Source: Brachypterus glaber
Lineage: Eukaryota; Arthropoda; Insecta; Coleoptera; Kateretidae
Direction: 5' to 3'
Assembly (NCBI GenBank): GCA_958510825.1
Contig: OY294054.1
Coordinates: 14,397,390 to 14,461,389, forward strand
Length of the DNA: 64,000 nucleotides
In this document: positions 43,228-54,889 of the stretch, in pieces
Layout: every line of letters starts with the position of its first letter
How positions within the stretch are numbered: the first letter of the stretch is position 1
The notes under the pieces: model-generated
Database searches by the model: none
Told to the model about the DNA's origin: nothing
Seen by the model: the letters and a program-made list of their open reading frames with translations, nothing else
Program-made: the position numbers and the translations under genes

Positions 43228-43646
43228 CACTGAAAAAAAAAACGATCTGGTTGGGGCAACAGATCAATGGTTGAATAAGAAACATTTTTCTGGTTTCTGC
43301 TGGGAAGGAAAACAAAACAAATTATGGCCCCTAAAGCCCATGTTCTGTTTCTGGTTGCGACAACCGAAAAAATAGTTGGTCCGTATTTAACTATTAGATA
43401 AAAATTTTGCTAACTACAACAAAAATACATTTAACAGAAAATTAAAATAATTTTTAATAAACAGGACCTACTACTCTTTAAAAGAGTTTTTAAATAATTA
43501 TATGTTTTTAAATATTTTTATATATATTTTGACAGTGTCCATATTTTGTTAAGTATTGGTCTCTCTACTTATACTGTAACATTATCTGACAATAAAATTA
43601 CTTTACTTTACTGATCTAGTTAACCCAACCAGATCGTTTTTCAGTG
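43228..43646. mobile_element. MITE with CACTGAAAAA/CGATCTGG ends
   Basis: The ends CACTGAAAAAAAAAACGATC and GATCGTTTTTCAGTG, with GGTTGGG/CCCAACC next to them, form inverted repeats. TA flanks (43226-43227, 43647-43648). The interior contains GGTTGCGACAACC, itself a palindrome. Confidence 0.85.
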
Positions 43647-44115
43647 TAAGGTTTCTGAGATTACTGAAAAATCTTAAAAGTCCTGCCAAAAATTACCGAG
43701 ATTTTATGGATTTTTATTGAGATTTTCCAGATTTTTGAAATAAAGACTTTCAAAAATTTGGTTATTGCCCTTTCCAGATTTCTGGTTGCGACAACCGAAA
43801 AAATAGTTGGTCCGTATTTGACTATTTATCTAGTTAAGGGAACGTTACGCTCCTAGGGGGGGGGTGGGGGTCATTTTGGAGTGTTACGCCCATATTAATG
43901 GTATAGGACAATAGCGTTACAGGGGGGTGGGGGTCTAAAATGATCAAAATTTGCGTTACGTAATACTTGAACGTTTCCTAACCCAACCAGATCGTTTTCA
44001 GTGTAAGGTTTCTGAGATTACCGAAAAATCTTAAAAATCCTGCCAAAAATTACCGAAATTTTATGGATTTTTATTGAGATTTTCGAGATTTTTGTTGAGA
44101 TTTTTGAAAGAAAGA
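43647..44115 (+). repeat. Partial tandem duplication of the MITE right end and flank, with a G-rich insert
   Basis: The right flank AAGGTTTCTGAGATTACTG and the following CCTGCCAAAAATTACCGA recur at about 44006-44090. The piece GGTTGCGACAACCGAAAAAA recurs at about 43786. Between them, at about 43855-43985, lies a segment bounded by GGGAACGTTACG and ACTTGAACGTTTCC with two GGGGGGTGGGGGTC-type runs. It is probably an insertion related to 61512-62030. Confidence 0.65.
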
Positions 44116-44399
44116 CTTTCAAAAATTTTGCACATGAACTTCCCATCGTGGTTCACCCTCATTCTTTTCAACAAAAAAACAAAAATTTGAAAACGTGCAA
44201 TTTAAATCAATTTGTGTAAGGTTGACTTGAACTTTTTGTAAAATTACAAAATGTTTATGAAAATTTATAATTAACAAAGCATCAGATTTAACTGGGAAAA
44301 TATTATTGGCACGACAAAGTGTGAGGATTCAGTTATAAAAAAAACACCCTGTATACAGTGATTAAAATAATAATTTTTATAGTTTAAAATAAATAGGTA

Positions 44400-44607
44400 C
44401 ACGGATAAAAAGAATTTATTTGGATATGGCCAATTAAATTATTTGGTTGTGAGTAACAAATTTTATTTGAGTCAAATAAATATTTAGTTCATGTAAACAA
44501 ATATTTTATTTTCAAAATTATTTATTAATGGGAACAAAATAGTTTATTTAACAGAAATAAAATCCAACCAAATATTTTGTTGACACAAATAAACTGTTTT
44601 ATCAGTG
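44400..44607 (+). mobile_element. MITE of 208 bp, complete relative of 2122-2333
   Basis: Starts CACGGATAAAAAG and ends CTGTTTTATCAGTG, flanked by TA. It aligns with the reverse complement of 2122-2333 throughout. Confidence 0.8.
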
Positions 44608-44609
44608 TA

Positions 44610-45352
44610 TATAACACGTATTTATATTTTTGTTCCTCCATTAAAATAAAGATTTTGGTAATTTTATCCTTTTGCGTGTGACACTGTTTATTAGGGTGGG
44701 CCGAAAAATTAAAATCTGGAATTTCAAAACGCAATACCCGCCAAAATATGCCTTCTAATATGCCTAATGTGTATGCAAAAGCAGAATTAGATTAAAGGTC
44801 ATCTTGAGCCCTCTACAAAGCCTAATATTAATGAAAATATCGTATTTTTTCACTTTTGTAATGTATAGCGTGTCAAAAGTCCGCCTCCCCCCCTTTAACT
44901 TTTGAACGGCTTAAGATATCAACTTGAAATTTGGAACACATAAATAACATAACCCAAATATTTTTTTGGTATATATTTGGTATGCTTAGGGGCACGATGG
45001 AGACAGGGAGGCAAGGGGGGAATTTTTTTAAAAAGACAGGGAGGTCTTGTGATCATTTTAAAGCTTATAAAATTCTCTATTTGCACACATATTTTTTTTA
45101 TTTTTTCGGAGCAGTTATTTTAAGAGTTAAATAATGTGAAATTATGCTCCACTTCCACCACAAAGCAGAATATAGAGTGGCTTAAAATATGGCCTATGAT
45201 GTTTGTAAATGTTATTTGTTTTTGCAATAAAACAGTTTTTACATTTTTCTTATTAAGTTTTCATTTTTTTTTTTTTTTATTTTTCCTAAAAGTTACAAAA
45301 TGTACACCTTTGTAGAGGGCACAAAAATTGAAAAAATAAATAAAATAAAATA
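44610..45352. other. AT-rich sequence, nothing recognised
   Basis: The 67-codon frame at 44931-45134 is low complexity and not convincing. No other feature. Confidence 0.5.
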
Positions 45353-46133
45353 GTAGGTTAGGTTTTTGGGGTATCGGGGGTATTCAATTAAAAAACTTCT
45401 TTTCTCTCAATTGTGACGTTTCGATAGGGCCTTTCTATCGTTTTCGAACCTTTAATTAATAAATACTGAATTAGCATAATTAACAACAATAAATTAAGGC
45501 ATGAGCAAAACATTTTCTGCCATTATGCAAAAAAAAATAATTTTTATACTTACAAATTAAAATTCAAAGTCTCTCATTTGTCAACACATCTACAAACATT
45601 TTACCAAAAAGTTGGACGTTATACATCCTATTTTAAATACATAAATACAATTTTCTATATAAAATTACAGATACAAACATTGACAGGTTAAAAAAATTTT
45701 CTTCTTCTTCTTCTTCTTCTACTATTTGGCATGGCTAAACACAGAACTAGCCATGCCAAATAGTAGAAGAAGAAGAAGAAGAAGAACATTTTTTTAACCT
45801 GTCAATGTTTGTATCTGTAATTTTATGTAAAAAATTGTATTTATGTATTTAAAATAGGATGTATAACGTCCAACTTTTTGGTAAAATGTTTGTAGATGTG
45901 TTGACAAATGAGAGACTTTGAATTTTAATTTATAAGTATAAAAATTATTTTTTTTTTGCATCATGGCAGAAAATGTTTTGCTCATGCCTTAATTTATTGT
46001 TGTTAATTATGCTAATTCAGTATTTATTAATTAAAGGTTCGAAAACGATAGAAAGGCCCTATCGAAACGTCACAATTTAGAGAAAAGAAGTTTTTTAATT
46101 GAATACCCCCGATACCCCAAAACCCTAACCTAC
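45353..46133. repeat. Near-perfect palindrome of 781 bp
   Basis: Arms of about 385 bp (45353-45737 and 45748-46133) are mirror images with only a few differences, around a 10-base spacer AACACAGAAC. At the centre CTTCTTCTTC runs face GAAGAAGAAG runs, with TATTTGGCATGGCTA next to the spacer. The outer ends are GTAGGTTAG and CTAACCTAC. There is no coding frame beyond short mirror frames. Confidence 0.95.
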
Positions 46134-47160
46134 AATATTATACCACGGGGAAAAAATCATTTAACTAATAAAATAAAATATAAGCTTTTTTTCTCTTTGC
46201 AAGACGCATTCCCCATATAGGAACGGCCCACCCTACTGTTCATGTGTATGAGAATAAAAGAGGTGAAATAAGATTTTTGGTGGTCGAGGGTGTAAGATTT
46301 AGCGCTTTGTCATTTTTGGTGTAAGAATATATCGCCGGCATGATGAAAGAATGATAAATGTGCCATTTTAGATTAGTTTTATATAAATTTCGCCACAGGA
46401 GCTGTCCGTAAAATACGCGACAAACCTCACAGTGCTCCCCTATAAAAAATATCACTTTATGATGCAAGGACGAAAAATACTGTTTTCATGGCATTTACCG
46501 AGATTGCCATCCGAGCTCGGAGAGTCGTAAAAAGAGTTTTCGTCCGTGTATCATACACTATTTTTTTGACAACAAATTTGAGGTTAGAATTCAAATGTCA
46601 ACAGTTTTAATATCAACCAATCAAATGCCAAAATTAATGACATGATTCTATATCCAAAAATATAAAAAAAAAAACGTTCCTATAAAGGTTGGTCCGGAAA
46701 TGAGCCTAAAGGGAGCTACGGCCCTTTACATTTTCTGAACTTGATTCCGCTGTAACTCGTGAACTTTTTTATTTTGATGAAAGCTGTTGTAGGGCAACGA
46801 GGTCAAGAGGGTAAAAACTATTATTTTTGCGATATCTTGCTTCAAATATCGTTTGACTTTTTATATAAACTGTTTAAATCTTTTTTCGATTTTTTTTTAT
46901 TTATTTTTTTTTGTATATATATTTTTTTGTAAAAATTGTCAGCAAAGTAACATATTTTATGGATTGGACGTGCGCGTGGTCCTAGATTATATAGGTAGGT
47001 AAATTTACCACTTCCGTTGTGTTTTGAGCGGTGACAAAAATCGTTTGCTAAACTAACAGAAACCGAACAAGTCAAAGAAAAACGTTATACGTAAGATCTG
47101 TCTATTAGTTCCAAAATATAAAAATAAAACCCAAAAAGGCTTAAATTATTAAACATTCAA
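46134..47160. other. AT-rich sequence with one TIR-element fragment
   Basis: The piece at about 46637-46735 matches an arm of the 31943-32674 element (GGTTGGTCCGGAAATGAGCC, GGGAGCTACGGCCC). No gene is supported. Confidence 0.5.
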
Positions 47161-47164
47161 GAAA

Positions 47165-47350
47165 AAAAAAAAGGATTCCTTGGATGTGTGTCTTTCTCTT
47201 GAATGAAAAGCGGCGATCTTTATTAAAAATCCCGTGCTCTTCATTCAAAGACATTGACTTTAGTTCCAAGAAATGCTAGCCTTGAAACAAGAGAATATGG
47301 CTTTGAACATATCGAAAAACACTTGTTCTTGGTCCAAGAAATACCTTTTT
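47165..47350 (+). repeat. Dispersed repeat, paired with 14590-14795
   Basis: TTGAATGAAAAG, CCCGTGCTCTTCATTCAAAG, GAGAATATGGCTTTG and CTTGGTCCAAGAAAT correspond to pieces of the other copy. Confidence 0.5.
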
Positions 47351-47740
47351 TCTGTGTTTACTACAAAAATACTGCTACCGGTAAAAAATACTTTTTACAA
47401 ACAAAAAAAACGGAATTAAAAAAAAAATTGAAAAAATGGAATTCTGCTACGTTTTATTTAGAGCTTCTGCTTTAATGACAAACATTAAACTCGTTTTATG
47501 AACATTGCATGAGCTCAATTTCGGTTCATACGTCATTACGTAATAACTACCACACAAATATTTATATAGCGCGTAACTAAATTGTAATAAGTATCGTCAA
47601 AGACCAGCACAAAGTATTATTTTTTAATTCTGTCTAAACTTTTGATTCAGATGAAAGAAGGGATAGACTAGCGTTGTGAGAGAGAAATATTGGTTAATTA
47701 TGAATAATGACATCTCTATGTGGCTTGAACAAGAATAATA
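47351..47740. other. AT-rich sequence, nothing recognised
   Basis: No gene supported. Confidence 0.5.
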
Positions 47741-47742
47741 TA

Positions 47743-48083
47743 CAGTTGAAACTCCATAACTCGAACCTCCACAACTCGAAATGTTCTACGTTGAAGTTTA
47801 CTGATGGTCCCCGCACATTTTCTATTGTAGCAATGTATTTTCACCTCCCTAACTCGAATTTTCTATAACTCGAAAATCTCGAAACCACAGTAACACAGTA
47901 TTCTCGAATTTTAGCGCGTGATAGCTCAGAATCGTCAAATTTCATTAGACCTTACGTCGATTACTGTGTGTTTTCTGTGTGAATCCCCAAAGCTTTACGG
48001 GATGTTTTTTCTTCAACTCGAAATGTCTCTAACTCGAACCAATTTCGCGGTCCCTTGAGTTTTGAGTTATGGAGTTTCGACTG
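47743..48083. mobile_element. pogo-like MITE of 341 bp
   Basis: The ends CAGTTGAAACTCCATAACTC and GAGTTATGGAGTTTCGACTG are flanked by TA. Subterminal AACTCGAA words are repeated, as in the 23198 element. No transposase. Confidence 0.85.
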
Positions 48084-48104
48084 TATTCTCTTCCCATTCC
48101 AGAC

Positions 48105-48437
48105 AGTAATATTTATATTTTACATCACTCCCACTAATGGAAATTTTACATGGCACACTAGCTTTGTCGGACATAAAAAAACTCTTAGTATGGGAATTAG
48201 TAGTCTATCTTTCTTTTGTCTAAGGGTTTCCACAAGCTTATTGTGGCTTGGTTGGGTTTTATTTGATATTTAAGTTTTACGTCACTCCCACTAATGAAAA
48301 TTTTATATGGGGCACTAGCTATGTTGGATATAAACAAACTCTACAGTCTAGTATAGGCGTTACTAGTCTATCTATCTTTTATCTGAGAGTTTCGACAAGC
48401 TTATTATTGTTCGATTGGGTTTGATTTGATTTTGTGT
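48105..48437 (+). repeat. Tandem duplication, two units of about 168 bp
   Basis: TCACTCCCACTAATG, GGCACTAGCT, TTAGTAGTCTATCT-like, CACAAGCTTATT and GGTT(G)GGTTT occur in both units. The units are diverged by roughly one base in six by eye, so the duplication is not recent. Confidence 0.85.
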
Positions 48438-48536
48438 ACCTCTTGCATTTACTCTCAAAGCGTTTTATCCTAATCTGACTAATATATACACCAAAATGTG
48501 ATCGAAGGTAATTAAAGATTTGTTTTTGAATAGTAG

Positions 48537-49108
48537 TAGTAGTAGTAGTAGTAAGGGTGGGGAGGCTACAAGCCAGGCAACTAGGCCATTATGGCCCTTT
48601 TTGCCAGCCCCGAGCTGTCCCAGCCACACATCTACCCTACTCCCTGCCTAAACCTACCGGACCTCCTTATAAAGGTCGCGATATCTGTCCAGGCAAGGGT
48701 ACGCAACTCCTCTCTTCGGAGAGTTGCCACTCCGAAGATCTCCTGTCGTATTCTGCCGAACCGATCTCATTGTCCTAGGAAATGGAAGGACGATTCTTCG
48801 TCTATCCCGCAACCCGAACAGACGGGGTCGTTACCGACCTTCATCTTGAACAGGTGCCTTCCTAGTCCACAGTGACCCGTGAGGATCCCTGTGAGTTGGC
48901 TGATCGTGGCTCGGCTTCTTCCTAGTAACCGCGCGGTTTTTGACTTGCTTGGACCGGAAAGGAAGTCCTTTGCCTGTCTGCAGTTCGTGACCGTTGACCA
49001 GCTTTCCCTTAGTTTTTCTCCAGCCCACGTGTTGAGGGCTGATGTGACTTGTTTCCTTGTAATACCAAGCATGGGTTCGGGTCCCATGCACGGAGTTTCG
49101 GCTCCGTT
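48537..49108 (-). pseudogene. 3' end of an RNase H-containing LINE, copy on minus strand
   Basis: Same family as 39836-40530 in the opposite direction. Read on the minus strand it gives ITRKQVTSALNTWAGEKLRE, then SRATISQLTGILTGHCGLGR and CSGCGIDEESSFHFLGQ in one frame. That frame is less broken than in the other copy. It then continues in a different frame to the end region. The 3' UTR ends in a CTA-repeat tail, seen on the plus strand as TAGTAGTAGTAG at 48532-48553. Only the last part of the element is present because of 5' truncation at about 49108. Confidence 0.8.
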
Positions 49109-49110
49109 TT

Positions 49111-49708
49111 TGAATAAATATTGATGCCACCAAAAACAGTGTAATATTTTATCCGTAAAGTATAATTTTTTCTTTTCCCGGAAAAGCACCAACTTACCCA
49201 GAAGTTATAACTAAAAAAAAAATCATTAATATTAGTTATTGCATATTTCCTAATTTTTTTCAAAAAAACAATGATTTATTATCTTTTGGAACAAAAGGAT
49301 TTGAGTCAAAGAGAGTGCAAACAAAATATTTCGATTTTCTTCTCAACGCCAGATTTTCGCATTCAAATCCCCTTTCAACAAAACATCCTCAAATATTAAC
49401 CAAAAAATCTATTCTTTAGTAGAGCCAACAACAAAACAAAAACATTTAGTATTTGTTACATTTAACGACTCATGAGTTTCTTATCCAAAGTTTTTGGCTG
49501 TTTTCTTTTTTGGTAAATGCAAGGTGGATAAGGGGACCAAAAGATGTAAACATCCAAACTATTACTTTTTGCGATGGTCGCGTAACACAAATTATTGTTG
49601 TAAAAGGCTTCAATTTAGTTTTGATTTTTTATTTATGTTTTATATTTGATTTTAATACTGGTTTGCGAACGCGCTCTTTCTTTTTCCACAAAACACACAC
49701 CACAGAAT
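49111..49708. other. AT-rich sequence, nothing convincing
   Basis: A 108-codon frame at 49453-49779 runs into the next transposon's terminal repeat and has no recognisable domain. Confidence 0.45.
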
Positions 49709-50770
49709 ATATCGTCGGCTTACAAGTAAAAGGCATTAAGTCACTTTTTTGCAAAAATGGGATTTTAATAGCACTGTAGTTAATTTTTCATGATCTATGT
49801 ATAGGTAAACCGAACTAACTTCTAGGTGGACTGCCAAGGGAGTTACCCCCTATACAAAACGCACCAATTTGATTTTGATTAAAGTTTTATCTGGCAATAG
49901 GCACTAAGTCATTTAGTGCACTTAGTGCGTTTTACTTGTAGATTATTTCAAATGTTCCTGCACTAAACGACTTTCTAAAAAGAGTTAATTTATAAAACTA
50001 TGATTGCTTGAATCATTTATATGATACAATATTACGTTATTTATTGTACTGACAAACGCATTCAAATTTTAACTGAGATTATTTTAATTTTGCTCTTAAA
50101 TCCTTGGTTACTACATAAATAACAAGAATATAAGAAAAAAATTAAAGTTCGCGGCAAATTCGGAAAACAGCCCTTAGAATTGCACCGTGAAGTGTTTTAT
50201 CATTAATAATGATTCATTATAATTATTGACTTTATGAGATGCTTCTTTGCCGGCACAGCCGATGGCCTCTGAAAAACTGTCTTAGTTCTGGCATAGTAAG
50301 CAGTTTCACATAATTAATACTAAGTAATTAATTTTATTAAAGTCCAAAATTGAAACTTTCTTTAAACAATCAAAAAGTCCAAACCCTTGTTTTAAAAATC
50401 TAGTTTTTGAAAAGGTATGTAAACATCTTGTTTTCTACTTTATAGTTATACTTTTAATTAATAGAAGGGTTTTAATTTTAAATAGTTGTTTTTATATTAT
50501 TTTATTGACTTAGTGCTCTTTACTTGTAAAAGGCCTACAAGTAAAAGGCACTAAGTCCATGTCTTTTTTCAAATTTAGTTGAATTAAACTACTTCGATTT
50601 TTCTTTATTTAACTGCAAATGGGACATTATTATGTCCAAACATGTCATTGCAATTTGCGGTAGTTTGTTTCCAAAAACAATTATTACAAAAATTAAAAAA
50701 CAACATTAAAAGTTAAATTTGTCAACTATGTTTTTGGACTTAGTGCTCTTTACTTGTAAGCCGACGATAT
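49709..50770. mobile_element. ATATCGTCGGC-ended TIR element, about 1.06 kb
   Basis: The ends ATATCGTCGGCTTACAAGTA and TACTTGTAAGCCGACGATAT are perfect inverted repeats. Many internal copies of ACTAAGTC/GACTTAGTGC/TTACTTGTA lie near both ends and in the middle. A second, shorter copy is at 56025-56414. No transposase frame. Confidence 0.9.
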
Positions 50771-50970
50771 ACTTAATAAATATACTGTAGTACATATGTC
50801 CTAACTGTTAAATTCGCGAGCCTGTAAGGATTTTTTACTGAAGTATTTTAAACGCTAATTTCTCTCCTTGTGTTACACCAATATTTAGGTAGTAAAAATG
50901 TCAAAGAACAATATTGTTTTGATAAGGAATTTCAGGCTAAATAAATAAAAATTCTTCAAGACCCATTATA

Positions 50971-52145
50971 CAGGGTGTATTTGAAATAGGGTCGGAAATT
51001 TTAACAGGTGATTCTACATGATAAAATATGACAAAAAGTTCCTATAAACATATGTCTAAAAATGCGTCATAAGGGAGCTACGCCCCTTTGAAATTGGCCA
51101 AAAAAATCGGTTTTTATTTAATAACTCAGGAACCCTTTGAGAGATATTAACGAGGTTTTGCACGTGAATTAATCCTAATAAGGCCCATCTTTATATGTCA
51201 TTTTCACGTACTTATTTAAACCAGGGGTGTGCGAAACGGGGGGGCCTTATCAGTTTTTTGTCCCAAACTTTTTTCTGTGTAACTTTTTTGCAATTTTATT
51301 TTTGAAATATGATTCCTCAGGTCAAAATACATAAAAAAGGTACTCCTGTTGTAATACTGTAGGATTAACCGTTTTCGAGAAAAGTTCATTTGAAGGTGAA
51401 ATTTCACGGTTCGAGGACGAAAAATTAAATACTAAAATGTCGAAAACCAAAATTTTAATGATGCAATGTTATTCTACAACAAAAACTAAGAAAAAAAGTT
51501 TCCATACATGTAGGTCGAAAAAACGCTTTTAAAGCTACCATAGCCCTTTAAAAATGGTGCATATTTAGGAGACCATAGCTCCATTAGGATTCATTTTTGG
51601 AAGTACCTGTATATGAGGTTTTTTTCTTAGTTTTTAATGTACATTCGCCCTGCATCATTAAAATTTTGGTTTTCAACATTTTAGTATTTAATTTTTCGTC
51701 CTCGAACCGTGGAATTTCACCTTCAAATGAATTTTTCTCGAAAACGGTTAATCCTACAGTATTACAACAAGAGTACCTTTTTTATGTATTTTGACCTGAA
51801 AAATCATATTTCAAAAATAAAATTGCAAAAAAGTTACACAGAAAAAAGTTTGGGACAAAAAACTGATAAGCCCCCCCCGTTTCGCACACCCCTGGTTAAA
51901 ATAAGTTCACGAAAATAACACATAAAAATGGGCCTTGGTAGAATTAGTTGACGTGCAAAACCTCGTTGATATATCTCAAAGAGTTCCTTCGTTATTAAAT
52001 AAAAACCGATTTTTTTAGCCACTTTCAAAGGGGCGTAGCTCCCTTATGACTCATTTTTAGACATATGTTTATAGGAACTTTTTGTCATATTTTATGATTT
52101 AGAATCATCTGTTAAAATTTCCGACCCTATTTCAAATACACCGTG
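50971..52145. mobile_element. CACGGTGTATTTG-family TIR element, 1175 bp
   Basis: Begins CAGGGTGTATTTG and ends CAAATACACCGTG, with arms as in 28484-29660. TA at 50969-50970 and 52146-52147. Independent of the duplicated copies. Confidence 0.9.
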
Positions 52146-52149
52146 TATT

Positions 52150-52340
52150 ATCGCAACTTTCGTATTATCGCATCACTCAACACAAGCAATTACTGGCGCG
52201 ATTTTTAAATTTACCAGTGAAGGTTATTCCCTCTTACTCTCTTCACTTTCGATGTTGCCATATTCTCACGTAAGAATTTGCAATTTAAAAAGTTGAAAAT
52301 GCAAGTTCCGGGCAATTTTAAAAGCTATAATTTTGAGAAA
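52150..52340 (+). repeat. Diverged dispersed repeat, paired with 41848-42030
   Basis: Common order: GCATCACTCAA, GCGCGATTTTTAAATT, TTATTCCCTCTTACTCT, ACGTAAGAATT, TTTTGAGAAAGTAAG. Confidence 0.45.
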
Positions 52341-52361
52341 GTAAGTATTTTTTATATAAGG

Positions 52362-54886
52362 TGTTTAGTTTAGTTTAGTTTAGTTTATTTATTAATCCAA
52401 TAAGACCATACATGAAACGTGTACAATGTCATCAGTACAGTGAAACAATAGGCATAGGACAAGTCTAAATAATAACAATAATAATCTTAAAATAACAAAA
52501 TTACCTTAATTACTTAAATATTTCAAAAATAATCTTAACTGTTTAAATACTCTTGTAACTTATAGTAACAATTTTGTATAAGAAAAGTACGTAAAGCTTT
52601 TTTAAACTTGTTAAAGTTATCAATACTCTTTATTGCATCTGGTAGTTTTCTATACATTTTTGTACCAACATAAACTGGATTTTTTTCGTACAACACAAGA
52701 TTGTGCAATGGCAGGCAAAGTTCATCCCTGCCTCTTGTGTTGTAATCATGAAAATCAGAATGACTTATGAACTTTTCAGGATTTTGTCTTACAAATAATA
52801 ATGCTTCAAATATAAAAAGAGAGGCTACAGTTAGTATATTTAGTTCTTTAAATAGAGGTTTACATGAAGTTTTCCTAGAGACACCTACAATTGCTCTTAT
52901 TGCCTTTTTTTGCAAACGAAAAACTCTATCGGATTGACCGGAACAACCCCAAAATAGTATACCATATTTTATTCGACTATAAACTTGCGCATAATAATAT
53001 GATATAAGAACATTCCTCGATGTTAGTTCTCTTAGTCTAAATAGCGCAAATGAAGTGGGAGCCAGCTTTTTACATAGATCGTCTATGTGCAAATCCCAAC
53101 ACAAATTATTTTCCAAAGTTACTCCTAAAAACTTAGTGGCTTGTACCTGTTCTATGGACTTTCCGCTAACTTTTATTAAATATGACTGATCAAATTTTTT
53201 GCTTCGAGCTGAAAAATTTATAGAAACTGTTTTGTTTTTGTTTAAAAATAATTTGTTGGTCTTATACCAATTCTCAAACCTATTGATCATAAGCTGCGTT
53301 TTCTTTATAACTTCGTCCATTGTTAAACCTGTTCCTAAGTAACTATTATCATCCGCAAACATAACGAGAATATCTTCTTCATCTACGTCCTCATTTAAAA
53401 GATCATTTACAAACAGCAAAAATAGCAAGGGACCCAAAACGGATCCCTGCGGTACTCCAAATAAAATGCTTAACAATTCTGATCGTAATCCGTCAATATC
53501 TACTAACTGAAACCTACCCTTTAAATAAGAGGCTATCCAACTATAAATTTTACCCCTTAGACCGTATGCGTGTAATTTTTTTAATAGTAATACATGATCT
53601 ACTAGATCAAAAGCTTTGCTCAAGTCCATAAACAAACCAATACATTTTTTCCTATCGTCTAGGTTTTCGTAAATTTTCTCTAAAAAGCTAAAAATTGCTG
53701 ACTGTGTTGACCGCCCTGTTCTAAAACCATGTTGCTGATTATGTAAAATATTATTAAACGAAATAAAAGATACTATTTTATTAAAGATTATTCTTTCAAA
53801 AATTTTGGAAATAGTTGATAGGACAGAAACCGGCCTATAGTTTTCAACGCATGAACGCTCTCCTTTTTTATAAATCGGTATAACTTTTGCAACCTTTAAA
53901 CATTTTGGAAAAATCCCTTGCGCCACTGATAAATTAAATATATAGGTTAATGGTGAAGCCACAAAATTAGTACAAGATTTAATTAGATTTGAGCTTATAT
54001 TATCAATACCAACAGAATTCGACTTTTTTAATACCTTTATTGCGTTTAAAACATTATCTTCAATTATTGGTTCCAAAATCATGTCAGGAAAATCCCTTTT
54101 TGTTTTAAAATCAAATGCCTCTGCTGCTGCCGGATCAAAGTTTTCATTTAATTTGGATGGCAAATCCACAAAGTATTTGTTAAAATAATCTGCAACATCT
54201 TGGCGGTCAGTTATTACAAAATTATCAGTTTTTATTTCTTTAATTTTTTTACGATTGTCACACTTTTTGTTTTGTATACTGTTGTTTATAATTTTCCATG
54301 CCGCTTTGGATTTATTTTCTGCATTCATAAATATTTTTTCATTGTACATTTTTTTAGCTGTTCGTATAAGATCTTTGTAAATACGCTTATATTGTTTATA
54401 ATATTCTTTATATTCAACATTACAATGGGTTAAAGTTATTTTGTATAAAGTCTTAAAATTTTTAGATGCCGTCCTAATTCCTGATGTTAACCAAGGCTTT
54501 TTTATATTTAATTGAGTCTTAACTTTTTTTAATGGAAAAGCTATATTTATGTAAAAATTCATGATATTCGAAAAAATTTCAAAGGCGTTATCTACATTTT
54601 CAGTGTCATAGACGTCCTGCCATGACTCTCTTTCTATATAAGAAATAAATAAGTCATAATTTTCCTTACTATAAGATCTTGTATATGTATCTTTTTCAAA
54701 CTGCGTCCTTATGGATAGATCATATTCTAAAGTCTGTGCTGAGTGATCAGATAAAGCGTTATGCACAACTTCTGTATTAATGTAATTTTTATTTAGGTTA
54801 GAACAAATATAATCTATACATGAGGACTTGGTTTTGGAGATTCTAGTAGGAACATCAATAAAGCTATTAATATTGTATGACTTAAC
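52362..54886 (-). mobile_element. 5'-truncated CR1/L2-like LINE, minus strand
   Basis: The element is read from about 54886 down to 52362. A 784-codon reverse transcriptase frame is followed by about 170 bases of 3' UTR. The tail of AAACT units is seen on the plus strand as GTTTAGTTTAGTTTAGTTTA at 52362-52384. The 5' break lies inside the endonuclease domain. It falls at the CCAATTATTGCCA arm of an inverted repeat, so the LINE may have landed in another element. Confidence 0.85.
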
Positions 54887-54889
54887 CAA
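52535..54889 (-). CDS. LINE ORF2 fragment: endonuclease C-terminus and complete reverse transcriptase
   Basis: A continuous 784-residue frame with no internal stop. The apparent start is a TTG at the truncation point with a stop just before it, so the N-terminal part (most of the endonuclease and any ORF1) is lost. Residues 1-55 are the endonuclease end: SCIDYIC and SDHSAQ at 47-52. RT motifs follow: VGIDNISSNLIK, VIPIYKKGE, YRPVSVLSTISKIFERII, QQHGFRTGRST, MDLSKAFD with D422, GVPQGSVLGPLLF at 478-490 and FADD at 511-514, then FLGVTL and a thumb. The C-terminus HDYNTRGRDEL and KMYRKLPD is typical of CR1/L2/Daphne-type LINEs. All RT catalytic residues are intact, so the copy is fairly young, but it cannot be a full gene. 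Confidence 0.9.
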   Translation of the reverse strand: MVKSYNINSFIDVPTRISKTKSSCIDYICSNLNKNYINTEVVHNALSDHSAQTLEYDLSIRTQFEKDTYTRSYSKENYDLFISYIERESWQDVYDTENVDNAFEIFSNIMNFYINIAFPLKKVKTQLNIKKPWLTSGIRTASKNFKTLYKITLTHCNVEYKEYYKQYKRIYKDLIRTAKKMYNEKIFMNAENKSKAAWKIINNSIQNKKCDNRKKIKEIKTDNFVITDRQDVADYFNKYFVDLPSKLNENFDPAAAEAFDFKTKRDFPDMILEPIIEDNVLNAIKVLKKSNSVGIDNISSNLIKSCTNFVASPLTYIFNLSVAQGIFPKCLKVAKVIPIYKKGERSCVENYRPVSVLSTISKIFERIIFNKIVSFISFNNILHNQQHGFRTGRSTQSAIFSFLEKIYENLDDRKKCIGLFMDLSKAFDLVDHVLLLKKLHAYGLRGKIYSWIASYLKGRFQLVDIDGLRSELLSILFGVPQGSVLGPLLFLLFVNDLLNEDVDEEDILVMFADDNSYLGTGLTMDEVIKKTQLMINRFENWYKTNKLFLNKNKTVSINFSARSKKFDQSYLIKVSGKSIEQVQATKFLGVTLENNLCWDLHIDDLCKKLAPTSFALFRLRELTSRNVLISYYYAQVYSRIKYGILFWGCSGQSDRVFRLQKKAIRAIVGVSRKTSCKPLFKELNILTVASLFIFEALLFVRQNPEKFISHSDFHDYNTRGRDELCLPLHNLVLYEKNPVYVGTKMYRKLPDAIKSIDNFNKFKKALRTFLIQNCYYKLQEYLNS

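Noticed and set aside
49453..49779. 108-codon plus-strand frame
   Set aside because: It ends inside the terminal repeat of the 49709-50770 element and has no recognisable domain.
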